From assembly GCA_021129895.1 (NCBI GenBank), contig JAJOKL010000067.1, positions 1 to 8,688 on the forward strand: a DNA stretch of 8,688 nt. The letters run 5' to 3'. This stretch comes from Candidatus Bipolaricaulota bacterium (GTDB lineage: Bacteria > Bipolaricaulota > Bipolaricaulia > Bipolaricaulales > Bipolaricaulaceae). Under the pieces are notes generated by a model that saw only the letters and a program-made list of their open reading frames with translations, did no database searches and was not told where the DNA came from. The translations under genes and the position numbers were made by a program. Below are positions 1 to 6,058 of the stretch, one piece after another. The stretch's first letter is position 1; each line of letters begins with the position of its first letter.

Positions 1-7
1 CCGGCAG

Positions 8-1111
8 CTAGATGATGGCTTGTTCGGTCTCCGGGTCGAAAAGATGCATGCGCTCCATGGCCGCAATCAACGTGATCTCCTGCCCAGGCTCGATGGGAAG
101 ATGAGGATCCAACTTGGCGATCACCTCGTCCCCGGCACAGTCGGCGTACACGATGAGCTCGTCCCCCAGCGGCTCCCGCACCCGTACCCGCCCTGGGAAG
201 GACGCCTCGGTGCGGTCCTCCCGCACCATCTCCGGGGTCCTCAGGTCCTCGGGCCGGATGCCGAACACCACCTCCCGACCGATGAAACTCCTCACCTCAT
301 CGGTCAACTTGTCCTGAGGCACCAAGAGCTTGAACCCCTTCCCCTGGACGAACACCTTGCTGTCCTCCTCCACCAACCGGGCGTCCAGGAAGTTCATGGG
401 GGGAGAGCCGATGAACCCGGCCACGAACATGTTGGCCGGCTGGTCGTAGATCACCTGGGGGGCATCGTACTGCTGCACCACCCCATCCTTCATCACCGCC
501 ACCCGATATCCCAACGTCATGGCCTCCACCTGGTCGTGGGTCACGTAGATGGTGGTGGTCTTGAGTCGCTGGTGCAGCTCAGCCAGTTCCGCCCGCATCC
601 GCACCCGGAGCTTGGCATCCAGGTTGGAGAGGGGCTCGTCGAACAGGAACACCTTGGGGTCTCGCACGATGGCCCGGCCCACCGCCACCCGCTGCCTCTG
701 CCCACCGGATAGCTCCCGAGGCTTGGCCCGAAGCTTGTCGGAGATGCCGAGGAGCTCAGCGGCCTCCCTCACCCGGCGGTCGATCTCCTTCTTGGGGACC
801 TTTCTTAGCTTGAGCCCGAAGGCCATGTTGTTGTACACGTCCATGTGAGGGTAGAGGGCGTAGTTCTGGAACACCATGGCGATGTCCCGGTCCTTGGGCG
901 GGACATCGTTCACCAGGCGGTCGCCGATGTAGATCTCCCCCTCGGTGACCTCCTCCAACCCGGCAATCATGCGCAAGGTGGTGGTCTTGCCGCAGCCGGA
1001 GGGCCCCACCAGCACCACGAACTCCCCATCCAGGGCCTCCAGGTTGATCCGGTCTACCGCCGTGAAATTGCCGAACTTCTTAGTGACCTCCTTGAGTTTT
1101 ACCTCGGCCAT
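8..1111 (-). CDS. CUT1-type sugar ABC transporter ATP-binding protein (MalK/UgpC/MsmK family)
   Basis: This 367-aa protein is an ATPase of the MalK/UgpC/MsmK type, which energises binding-protein-dependent sugar or polyol import at the cytoplasmic face of the membrane. Visible motifs in order: Walker A GPSGCGKTT (about residues 36-44), Q-loop Q82, signature LSGGQRQ (134-140), Walker B VFLFDEP (154-160), D-loop SNLD, H-loop His192 in THDQVEAMTL, then a C-terminal TOBE-like region from about 235 containing the FGIRPEDL motif. The length matches the family (about 360-370 aa). The ATG at 1111 is preceded by AAGGAGGT at 1128-1121, 9 nt upstream. It lies 29 bp downstream of the iclR gene in the same direction, so the two are probably cotranscribed. 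No permease or binding-protein gene is visible. The substrate is unknown, and such ATPases can serve several transporters. Confidence 0.95.
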   Translation of the reverse strand: MAEVKLKEVTKKFGNFTAVDRINLEALDGEFVVLVGPSGCGKTTTLRMIAGLEEVTEGEIYIGDRLVNDVPPKDRDIAMVFQNYALYPHMDVYNNMAFGLKLRKVPKKEIDRRVREAAELLGISDKLRAKPRELSGGQRQRVAVGRAIVRDPKVFLFDEPLSNLDAKLRVRMRAELAELHQRLKTTTIYVTHDQVEAMTLGYRVAVMKDGVVQQYDAPQVIYDQPANMFVAGFIGSPPMNFLDARLVEEDSKVFVQGKGFKLLVPQDKLTDEVRSFIGREVVFGIRPEDLRTPEMVREDRTEASFPGRVRVREPLGDELIVYADCAGDEVIAKLDPHLPIEPGQEITLIAAMERMHLFDPETEQAII

Positions 1112-1140
1112 CTCCTCATAACCTCCTTCCGGGCTTATGC

Positions 1141-1920
1141 CTAATCATACCCCATGGCCCGCGAAATCGCTTCGGCTCCAGAGATAACCTCCTTCACGAA
1201 CCGTTCTTGCGGCTCGTGGTCCAGCCTGCTTTTGGGAAGCGATACCGAGATCGCTGCCACCACCGTGCCCCGATAGTTCCTGACGGGGGCCGCGACACAG
1301 AAATTGCCCTCGTGAAATTCTTCATCGTCCAGTGCATAACCCGCCTGCCGCACCTTTGCAAGTTCCCGCTCCAGGGCCTGGGCATCGGTTATGGTGTTGC
1401 GGGTGAGCTTGGGGAGTTCTCCCGCAGCCGTTATCCGCGCTGCCGCCTCTTGGTCGTGTGCCAGTAGCACCTTGCCCAACGCGGTACAGTGGGGGGGCAC
1501 CCGCCGCCCGATGACGGAGGGCAGCACCACGCTGGGGGCTGCCTCCTCCCGATCGAGGTACAGGACTTCGTCCTCGTACAGAACAGCAAGATGTGCGTTC
1601 ACCTGGAGCTTCCGGGCCAGCTCCTTGAGCACCGGCTTGGCCTTCTCCCGGATGTCCAGGGAAGACAGGATGTGATTTGCCAAGGCCAAGAACTTGAGCC
1701 CAAGCCGAAACCTCTTGGTAGCGGGATCACGCTCCAGATATCCGAAGGACTGCAAGGTGTAGACGATAGGGTAGACGCTCCCGGGGCGGCTCCCCAGGGC
1801 GTTGGCGATCTCCGAGAGAGAAAGCTCCGACCGCTCGCCATCAAAGAGCTCGCACACCCGCAGGGCTTTAGCCAGCGAGGTGTTCAGGTAGCGCGGTTTC
1901 CCGGGCACCTCGGACTTCAT
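1141..1920 (-). CDS. IclR-family transcriptional regulator
   Basis: This 259-aa regulator has an N-terminal winged helix-turn-helix (about residues 14-72, with LSLSEIANALGSRPGSVYPIV as the HTH) and a C-terminal IclR effector-binding domain (about 85-255). The domain shows the family signatures PPHCTALGKVLLA (142-154) and EEFHEGNFCVAAPVRNYRG (about 200-218). IclR proteins are dimeric repressors or activators controlled by small carbon compounds. Its position just before the sugar-type ABC ATPase suggests control of that uptake system; this is inference. Start choice: a TTG at 1941 would add seven residues, but the ATG at 1920 is preferred because a consensus TATAAT lies exactly 6 nt upstream and no Shine-Dalgarno is present, pointing to a leaderless start. 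With the TTG start, the -10 box would lie inside the coding sequence. Confidence 0.93.
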   Translation of the reverse strand: MKSEVPGKPRYLNTSLAKALRVCELFDGERSELSLSEIANALGSRPGSVYPIVYTLQSFGYLERDPATKRFRLGLKFLALANHILSSLDIREKAKPVLKELARKLQVNAHLAVLYEDEVLYLDREEAAPSVVLPSVIGRRVPPHCTALGKVLLAHDQEAAARITAAGELPKLTRNTITDAQALERELAKVRQAGYALDDEEFHEGNFCVAAPVRNYRGTVVAAISVSLPKSRLDHEPQERFVKEVISGAEAISRAMGYD

Positions 1921-1926
1921 AAACGC

Positions 1927-1955
1927 ATTATAAGGAAACAAAGCGCTGGGCTCAG
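1927..1955 (-). promoter_or_regulatory. Promoter of iclR, leaderless type
   Basis: On the minus strand there is a perfect TATAAT at 1932-1927. A weak -35 candidate CTGAGC (TGA matches the consensus) lies 17 nt upstream at 1955-1950 and overlaps the moaD stop codon. The -10 box ends 6 nt before the ATG at 1920, so the predicted transcription start coincides with the start codon. It gives the iclR-ABC pair its own promoter separate from moaD. Confidence 0.6.
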
Positions 1956-2233
1956 CCGCCCCCGATGGGGGGGAAGAAGCTCACCACATCCCCGTCAGCT
2001 AGCCGTGTGTCCAGCCCCTGCAAGGTGGCCACGTTGCGCCCGTTTACGAACACGTGCAGATGATCCCGCACCTTTCCCTCTCCGGTGAACAGAAGCTTTC
2101 CCACCTGGGGCTCGAGTTTTGCCAGCTGGCGCAGGGCCTGGCCACAGGTAGTGCCAGCCGGGACCTCGAGCTCCACCCGGTCGCGTCCCACCGCCTCCCG
2201 GAACTCGCCGAACAGCTTGACCGTTACTTTCAT
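1952..2233 (-). CDS. MoaD/ThiS-family ubiquitin-like sulfur-carrier protein
   Basis: This 93-aa beta-grasp protein begins MKVTVKLFGEFREAVG and ends SFFPPIGGG. The KLFG(E)FRE start, the VFVNGRNV segment (about 61-68), the LADGDVVSFFPP segment and the free C-terminal Gly-Gly are typical of the MoaD family. MoaD is the sulfur carrier of molybdopterin synthase, thiocarboxylated at its last glycine; related proteins act in tungsten cofactor, thiamine or tRNA-thiolation pathways, or as archaeal SAMP-like modifiers. No moaE, moeB or other cofactor gene is in view, so which pathway it serves is open. A GTG at 2239 could add two residues, but the ATG at 2233 is preferred: TACACT lies exactly 6 nt upstream, and no Shine-Dalgarno is visible. 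The gene starts 29 bp after the wzz-like gene. Confidence 0.85.
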   Translation of the reverse strand: MKVTVKLFGEFREAVGRDRVELEVPAGTTCGQALRQLAKLEPQVGKLLFTGEGKVRDHLHVFVNGRNVATLQGLDTRLADGDVVSFFPPIGGG

Positions 2234-2239
2234 GTCCAC

Positions 2240-2245
2240 AGTGTA
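2240..2245 (-). promoter_or_regulatory. Candidate -10 box of moaD
   Basis: TACACT on the minus strand (4 of 6 to TATAAT) ends 6 nt before the ATG at 2233, the same spacing as at iclR and dnaA. I could not find a convincing -35 element 16-18 nt upstream, so this rests on the -10 and its position only. Confidence 0.35.
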
Positions 2246-2262
2246 GGTGCCCGATGAAAATT

Positions 2263-3312
2263 TTACTGAGCCTCACCCCGGTGGGTGTCTGGTTTTTTCG
2301 TCCCAGCGCCGGATTCCTCCGGCTCCCTGAGCCAGTGCCAGAAGAAGGCGAGCAGCACCCCGCAGAACAAGCCCAACACCCCGGCCACAGCCAGATTCAT
2401 CTTCCGGTTCGGCGCCACCGGACTTCCGGAGGCGAAAGCCCCTCGCACCACCTCTATGGGCGACGGGGGAGAGGAAGCCAAACTCGAAATGGCCGCCTCC
2501 TTCGCCTCCAGGGCAGCGAGTTCCCCCAGCACGTCGCCATAGTTCTCCCCTACCCCAGGCAAAGCGGCCACGCCCAGCCGCTCGAGCCGATCTAGCTCAA
2601 GCTCCACCTCTCTCAGGCGGGAGTAGAGGAGATCGAGCTCTTTCTGCAGGCGGTAGCCGGAGAGGGTGATCTGGTCTCCCATGGGCAGCTCCGGCATGTC
2701 CACTTCTTGAACGAGATGGGAGATCCGGGCGAGGATCTGATCCCGCTGGAACTCGGCCTGGGCCTTCGCCCGCGCCAGCTCGGCTTCCCAGGCGGAAATC
2801 CGGCGGGAGAGCTCCTCCCGGCGCGTGGTTAATACGGCTTGCAGCTCCTGAGCCCCTCGGGCCTGGAGGGCGGCGATCACTCCCTCCAGGGCCCGGCGCA
2901 GCTTTTCTGGTTCAACAGGGCCCTCCAGGGAGAGTGTTAGGAACTCGCCGTCCACCTGAGTTTCTACGTGGCTTGCCACCCACTCCGGGTCAAGCTCGCC
3001 CTCACCCAGGGCGGAGGCCAAGTGCGCTGGGTCCTTGGCCCACTCCGCCACCAGCTTCGGGGTGAGGAATTGCAAACCCCCGACTTGTGCCCCTCCAGCG
3101 GACTGGGCGTCTAAAGTGAGAACGGTGGCCGTTCCGAAGAGGTCTAGCGGCAGCCGTACCGCCAAGCGGGCCTGGGCCCGGTAAATGTCCGGGGCGCGGA
3201 AGCTGACCGCCGCCGCCACGGCCACCGCCACCAAGAAGGTAGCGAGCACGATCCACTTGCCCCGCCACAACACCCGCAGGTAATCGCGCAGGTCAAGCTC
3301 GTATTCTTCCAT
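2263..3312 (-). CDS. Wzz-type polysaccharide co-polymerase / chain-length determinant protein
   Basis: This 349-aa inner-membrane protein has the Wzz/PCP layout. It has a short cytoplasmic N-terminus (EEYELDLRDYLRVLWRGKW), a first transmembrane segment (about residues 20-38), a large external region of about 270 residues with charged helical, coiled-coil-like stretches (about 150-205 and 221-247), and a second transmembrane segment (about 306-326). That last segment is preceded by the proline-containing SPVAPNRKMN motif typical of the family. Such proteins set the length of O-antigen, exopolysaccharide or capsule chains. There is no fused BY-kinase domain. An upstream in-frame TTG (3357) overlaps the rarA stop, but the ATG at 3312 has AAGGGGG 4 nt upstream and starts the conserved N-terminus. 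No glycosyltransferases or polymerase genes are nearby, so it looks isolated from its usual cluster. Confidence 0.88.
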   Translation of the reverse strand: MEEYELDLRDYLRVLWRGKWIVLATFLVAVAVAAAVSFRAPDIYRAQARLAVRLPLDLFGTATVLTLDAQSAGGAQVGGLQFLTPKLVAEWAKDPAHLASALGEGELDPEWVASHVETQVDGEFLTLSLEGPVEPEKLRRALEGVIAALQARGAQELQAVLTTRREELSRRISAWEAELARAKAQAEFQRDQILARISHLVQEVDMPELPMGDQITLSGYRLQKELDLLYSRLREVELELDRLERLGVAALPGVGENYGDVLGELAALEAKEAAISSLASSPPSPIEVVRGAFASGSPVAPNRKMNLAVAGVLGLFCGVLLAFFWHWLREPEESGAGTKKPDTHRGEAQ

Positions 3313-3353
3313 CGTTCCCCCTTGGGGCAATTTACCCGGGAGTCCTCTGGAGA

Positions 3354-4661
3354 TCAACCGGAGTACTTAGTTTTCCCGCCCCGGATCAGGCGGCGCAGCT
3401 CGCGGAGCCTGTCCCGCACCTTAGCCTCCCAGCCGGACTCCTTGGGCTGGTAGTACTCCCGCCCGGAGAGCCCCGGGGGAAGGCACTCCATCTCGGCCAC
3501 TCCCTCCGGGAGATCGTGGGCATACTGGTACCCCTTGCCGTAGCCCAGCTCCCGCATGGTATCGGTAACGGGGTTCCGCAGGTGGAGCGGTACCGGCTCG
3601 TCCACGGTCTCCCGCACGTCCCTCCTTGCCGCCTCGTAGGCCGTGTACAGGGCGTTAGACTTGGGGGCCAGGGCCAGATACACCGCGGTCTGGGCCAGGG
3701 CCAGCTCGCACTCGGGCATCCCCACCTGCTCCACCGCCTGGGCGGCGGCCACCGCAAGGCGCAGGGCATGGGGATCGGCCAGGCCCACGTCCTCGCTCGC
3801 GATCCTCACCAGCCGGCGGGCCAGGTACCTGGGGTCCTCCCCTGACTCCAGCATCCTGACAAGCCAGTACAGGGCCGCATCCACGTCGGAATTCCTAATC
3901 GATTTGTGTAGGGCCGAGATCAGGTTGTAGTGCTCCTCCCCGGCCCGGTCGTAGCGGGGGGCCTTTCTGCCCAGGGCCCGAGTAACCTGCTCCAGGGTGA
4001 GCTCTCCCTCCCCTTCGGCGGCCACCGCCGTCTCCAGGGCGGTGAGGAGGCGGCGGGCGTCCCCGTCGGCGTAGCGGATGAGGAACGACTCCGCCTCCGG
4101 GGTCAGGGACACCCGCCTTCCGTAGCCCCGCTCGTCCGAAAGCGCTCGGGAAAGGAGTTCCCGCAGCTCTCCCTGGCCAAGGGGTTCGAACACGAACAGC
4201 TGGGCTCGGGAGAGCAGGGCCGGCCGGAGGGCGAAGGAGGGGTTCTCGGTGGTGGCCCCGATGAACAGGGTGGACCCCTCTTCCAGGTAGGGGAGGAGCA
4301 CGTCCTGTTGGGCCCGGTTCCAGCGGTGCACCTCGTCCAGGAAAAGTAGGTCCCGTCCCCCGGTCCTGCGCCAAAGTTCACGGGAGGACTCCAAGGCCTT
4401 CTTGATCTCTGCGGTGGAGACCAGAGCGGCGGAGGCTTGGACGAACTTGGCCCCCAAACGGGCGGCGATGATGCGGCCCAGGGTGGTCTTGCCAGTGCCC
4501 GGGGGGCCCCAGAAGATAAGGGCGGAGAAGCTGCCCGTCTCGATCAGGGCCCGCAGGGGGCCATGCTCCCCAAGCAGGTGCCGCTGCCCCACCACCTCCG
4601 ACAGGTCCCGGGGCCTAAGCCGCTCCGGGAGCGGGGCCTTCCCCTGCCACAAGCCTTCCAC
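3354..4661 (-). CDS. rarA: Replication-associated recombination protein A (RarA/MgsA, AAA+ ATPase)
   Basis: This 435-aa protein is RarA, the bacterial homologue of Mgs1/WRNIP1, a clamp-loader-like AAA+ ATPase that acts at stalled replication forks and interacts with SSB. Visible motifs: RPRDLSEVVGQ (about 16-25), Walker A GPPGTGKTT (52-60), Walker B LLFLDEVHRW (about 105-114; Trp replaces the usual Phe), sensor 1 GATTENPSF (about 135-143), arginine-finger region LLSRAQLF (about 149-156), sensor 2 GDARRLLTALE (about 200-210). The RarA-specific C-terminal part contains HKSIRNSDVDAALYWLVRML and EPVPLHLRNPVT. The GTG start at 4661 has AAGGAGG 4 nt upstream, inside the preceding gene. This gives a 47-bp overlap with the MNT gene and suggests translational coupling. 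Confidence 0.96.
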   Translation of the reverse strand: MEGLWQGKAPLPERLRPRDLSEVVGQRHLLGEHGPLRALIETGSFSALIFWGPPGTGKTTLGRIIAARLGAKFVQASAALVSTAEIKKALESSRELWRRTGGRDLLFLDEVHRWNRAQQDVLLPYLEEGSTLFIGATTENPSFALRPALLSRAQLFVFEPLGQGELRELLSRALSDERGYGRRVSLTPEAESFLIRYADGDARRLLTALETAVAAEGEGELTLEQVTRALGRKAPRYDRAGEEHYNLISALHKSIRNSDVDAALYWLVRMLESGEDPRYLARRLVRIASEDVGLADPHALRLAVAAAQAVEQVGMPECELALAQTAVYLALAPKSNALYTAYEAARRDVRETVDEPVPLHLRNPVTDTMRELGYGKGYQYAHDLPEGVAEMECLPPGLSGREYYQPKESGWEAKVRDRLRELRRLIRGGKTKYSG

Positions 4662-5052
4662 CGCGCCTCCTTCGGGCTAAAGCCCGCGCCAGTTCCCCCT
4701 CCAGCCCCAGCTCGTCTGCCAAAAGCTCCCGCTGCCTCAGTGCTCCCAAAAGCTGCGGATCGAGCCTGGCCAAGAGGGCTTTGAACTCCTCCACCGTATA
4801 GCCTTTTGGCTCCACCCGGGCAGGGGCGAACTCCAGCAGCAACCCGAACCGATCCTGGGGCCGGTGCGGGAGCTCCTCGGCCACCACCAACACGTCCACA
4901 TCGCTCCACAGGTTGAAATCCCCCCGTGCCACCGAGCCGTAGACCCAGGCTGTGATGGGCCCCAACGTCCCTTTCGCCGCCTCCACGAACCCACGAGCCA
5001 ACTCCATTAGCTCCCGCCGGCGGGCACGCCTGGCCTCAATCCCCACTGGCAT
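4615..5052 (-). CDS. MNT-domain minimal nucleotidyltransferase (antitoxin partner of HEPN)
   Basis: This 145-aa protein has the pol-beta-superfamily minimal nucleotidyltransferase signature GSVARGDFNLWSDVDVLVV (about 39-57), i.e. GS-X10-D-X-D with metal-binding Asp51 and Asp53. In the family, MNT proteins are usually encoded beside a HEPN protein, and in studied pairs the MNT protein neutralises the HEPN RNase, in at least one case by adding AMP units to a tyrosine. Here it follows and overlaps the HEPN gene by 17 bp. Start choice: the ATG at 5052 has GGAGGAGG 9 nt upstream (5069-5062). A TTG at 5073 is possible but poorer. The C-terminal tail after about residue 115 is Arg/Gly-rich, overlaps rarA by 47 bp, and is probably not conserved. 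Confidence 0.88.
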   Translation of the reverse strand: MPVGIEARRARRRELMELARGFVEAAKGTLGPITAWVYGSVARGDFNLWSDVDVLVVAEELPHRPQDRFGLLLEFAPARVEPKGYTVEEFKALLARLDPQLLGALRQRELLADELGLEGELARALARRRRGGRLVAGEGPAPGAA

Positions 5053-5449
5053 CCCCCATCGCCTCCTCCACAAAGGACAGGATCCTTTGCGCCTGGGCTA
5101 AAGCCCGCTCGGCGTCGCCACGCTCGTAGAATTGATAGGGACTGCCGCTAGGATAGGCGTCGGGGTAGCGGCTGGGGATATAGTGGCGCTCCAGCCCCCG
5201 GGCAGCAGATTCGATCTCCTCAGGGACTTCAATCCCCAATCCCCGGATCTTCTCCACCAAGCCCTGGGCAGAGTGACCGAAGGCCTCCACCCCCTGGCCG
5301 ACGAGCAATGCCTTCAGGGCCAGCTGCGCGGCCTGCTCGGCCTTGAAACACGCCCAGGAGAAGTCGCCGGCCTCGGCATCCCGCTCGGCAGAGGCCAAGG
5401 TGTGCTGAGCTTGGGCCAACCAGCGGCGGTACTCGTGAAGATCCCACAT
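5036..5449 (-). CDS. HEPN-domain protein (putative toxin partner of MNT)
   Basis: This 137-aa all-helical protein has the HEPN pattern: an N-terminal helix WLAQAQHTLASAERD, then CFKAEQAAQLALKALL (34-49, the typical QQA-EK-LKALL helix), His59-Ser60, and the block LERHYIPSRYPDAYP (86-100) with the family RYPD. HEPN proteins paired with MNT proteins are often ribonuclease toxins with an R-X4-6-H active site. I cannot find that motif here, so this copy may be a non-catalytic or differently acting member. It is the first gene of the minus-strand block and its stop overlaps the start of the MNT gene. The ATG at 5449 has no clear Shine-Dalgarno. A TATAAA box 11 nt upstream implies a 5' leader of only a few nucleotides. 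Confidence 0.85.
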   Translation of the reverse strand: MWDLHEYRRWLAQAQHTLASAERDAEAGDFSWACFKAEQAAQLALKALLVGQGVEAFGHSAQGLVEKIRGLGIEVPEEIESAARGLERHYIPSRYPDAYPSGSPYQFYERGDAERALAQAQRILSFVEEAMGDASGD

Positions 5450-5460
5450 CCCAGCACCAT

Positions 5461-5466
5461 TTTATA
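5461..5466 (-). promoter_or_regulatory. Candidate -10 box of the HEPN-MNT-rarA block
   Basis: TATAAA (5 of 6 to the consensus) lies on the minus strand 11 nt before the HEPN ATG. No good -35 is seen at 16-18 nt. It sits only 2 bp from the perfect TTGACA of the plus-strand tRNA promoter, so the two promoters are back to back and could interfere. Confidence 0.45.
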
Positions 5467-5468
5467 CC

Positions 5469-5498
5469 TTGACAGGGCTCGGCGGCGCTTCGTAAGAT
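5469..5498 (+). promoter_or_regulatory. Sigma-70-type promoter of the tRNA array
   Basis: A perfect -35 TTGACA (5469-5474) is followed after 18 nt by TAAGAT (5493-5498, 4 of 6 to TATAAT). The predicted start falls at about 5505, immediately before tRNA-Lys at 5507, so almost no 5' leader would need trimming. Confidence 0.7.
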
Positions 5499-5506
5499 TT
5501 CCAGGT

Positions 5507-5582
5507 GGGCCGTTAGCTCAACTGGCAGAGCAGCGGACTCTTAATCCGCGGGTTGGGGGTTCGAGTCCTCCACGGCCCACCA
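5507..5582 (+). tRNA. tRNA-Lys (anticodon CTT)
   Basis: The full cloverleaf is visible: acceptor GGGCCGT/ACGGCCC (7 bp), D stem GCTC/GAGC, anticodon stem GCGGA/TCCGC with loop CTCTTAA, T stem GGGGG/CCTCC with loop TTCGAGT, discriminator A, and encoded CCA at 5580-5582. It reads AAG codons. First gene of the array, 9 bp after the promoter. Confidence 0.97.
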
Positions 5583-5661
5583 GCACAGTCGCAAGTCTCA
5601 AGTCAAAAGGCTCGGTGCCGCGACCTGGAACTTGTGGACTTTGGACTTGCGACTGGTATAT
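5583..5661 (+). repeat. Inter-tRNA heptad inverted repeat, copy 1 (Lys-Lys spacer)
   Basis: The left arm 5586-5604 contains CAGTCGCAAGTC then TC then AAGTC. The right arm 5637-5655 contains GACTT then TG then GACTTGCGACTG. The outer 12 bp pair perfectly, followed by a 2x2 internal loop and 5 more pairs, closing a 32-nt loop. The right arm reads as tandem GACTTNN heptads. Confidence 0.85.
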
Positions 5662-5734
5662 GGGTCGTTAGCTCAGTTGGCAGAGCACCGGCCTTTTAAG
5701 CCGGGTGTCGCAGGTTCGATTCCTGCACGACCCA
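5662..5734 (+). tRNA. tRNA-Lys (anticodon TTT)
   Basis: Cloverleaf: acceptor GGGTCGT/ACGACCC, D stem GCTC/GAGC, anticodon stem CCGGC/GCCGG with loop CTTTTAA, T stem GCAGG/CCTGC with loop TTCGATT, discriminator A. The 3' end is not encoded as CCA: the next bases are CAA (5735-5737), so a CCA-adding enzyme is required. It reads AAA/AAG and closely resembles the upstream tRNA-Lys, consistent with duplication. Confidence 0.96.
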
Positions 5735-5821
5735 CAACCACAGTCGGAGGTCCGGAAGTCGCAAGTCGAATTGGCGGTTCAGCCTTTGACTTGTAGACTT
5801 TGGACTTGTGACTGTGCTACT
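5735..5821 (+). repeat. Inter-tRNA heptad inverted repeat, copy 2 (Lys-Glu spacer)
   Basis: The left arm 5739-5767 is CACAGTC, GG, AGGTC, CGG, AAGTC, GC, AAGTC. The right arm 5788-5816 is GACTT, GTA, GACTT, TG, GACTT, GT, GACTGTG. The four blocks pair in register (one G-U pair), separated by unpaired 2-3 nt linkers: a 29/29-nt segmented stem with a 20-nt loop. The 21-nt stretch 5788-5808 is identical to 5952-5972 in the next spacer. Confidence 0.85.
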
Positions 5822-5896
5822 GTCGCCGTCGTCTAGGCAGGCCTAGGACGCCGGGCTTTCAATCCGGTAACGGGGGTTCAAATCCCCCCGGCGACA
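5822..5896 (+). tRNA. tRNA-Glu (anticodon TTC)
   Basis: Cloverleaf: acceptor GTCGCCG/CGGCGAC, D arm GTCT...GGAC with an 11-nt loop, anticodon stem CCGGG/TCCGG (one G-U) with loop CTTTCAA, 4-nt variable region TAAC, T stem GGGGG/CCCCC with loop TTCAAAT, discriminator A. No CCA is encoded (next bases TTA). It reads GAA/GAG. The D arm is nearly identical to that of the tRNA-Asp gene downstream. Confidence 0.96.
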
Positions 5897-5983
5897 TTAA
5901 GACGGTCGAAGGGCAGAAAGTCGCAAGAAAAGCTGCTGTGGTCCAACTTGAGACTTGTAGACTTTGGACTTGCGAGCGTGTTT
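5897..5983 (+). repeat. Inter-tRNA heptad repeat, copy 3 (Glu-Val spacer), degenerate left arm
   Basis: The right arm 5946-5975 has tandem heptads (ACTTGAG, ACTTGTA, GACTTTG, GACTTGC). The left arm (about 5904-5927) is degenerate and keeps AAAGTCGCAAG, so that TCGCAAG still pairs with CTTGCGA. It shares an exact 21-nt block (5952-5972) with copy 2. Confidence 0.75.
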
Positions 5984-6058
5984 GGGCGAGTAGCTCAGGG
6001 GGAGAGCATCCGGCTTACATCCGGAAGGTCAGAGGTTCAAATCCTCTCTCGCCCACCA
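5984..6058 (+). tRNA. tRNA-Val (anticodon TAC)
   Basis: Cloverleaf: acceptor GGGCGAG/CTCGCCC, D stem GCTC/GAGC with a 7-nt loop, anticodon stem TCCGG/CCGGA with loop CTTACAT, variable AGGTC, T stem AGAGG/CCTCT with loop TTCAAAT, discriminator A and encoded CCA (6056-6058). It reads GTA and other GTN codons. Confidence 0.97.

Noticed and set aside
2254..2595. Plus-strand ORF of 113 aa opposite the end of the wzz-like gene
   Set aside because: It is antisense to a gene with clear domain structure; low complexity and no start signal.
3313..3357. TTG start at 3357 for the wzz-like gene (15 extra residues)
   Set aside because: The ATG at 3312 has AAGGGGG at good spacing and starts the conserved N-terminus. 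The extra residues look like translated leader.
5132..5671. Plus-strand ORF of 179 aa across the HEPN gene and tRNA-Lys
   Set aside because: It is antisense to a recognisable HEPN gene and translates straight through a tRNA (a familiar artefact giving GGSSPPRPT-like peptides). No start signals.
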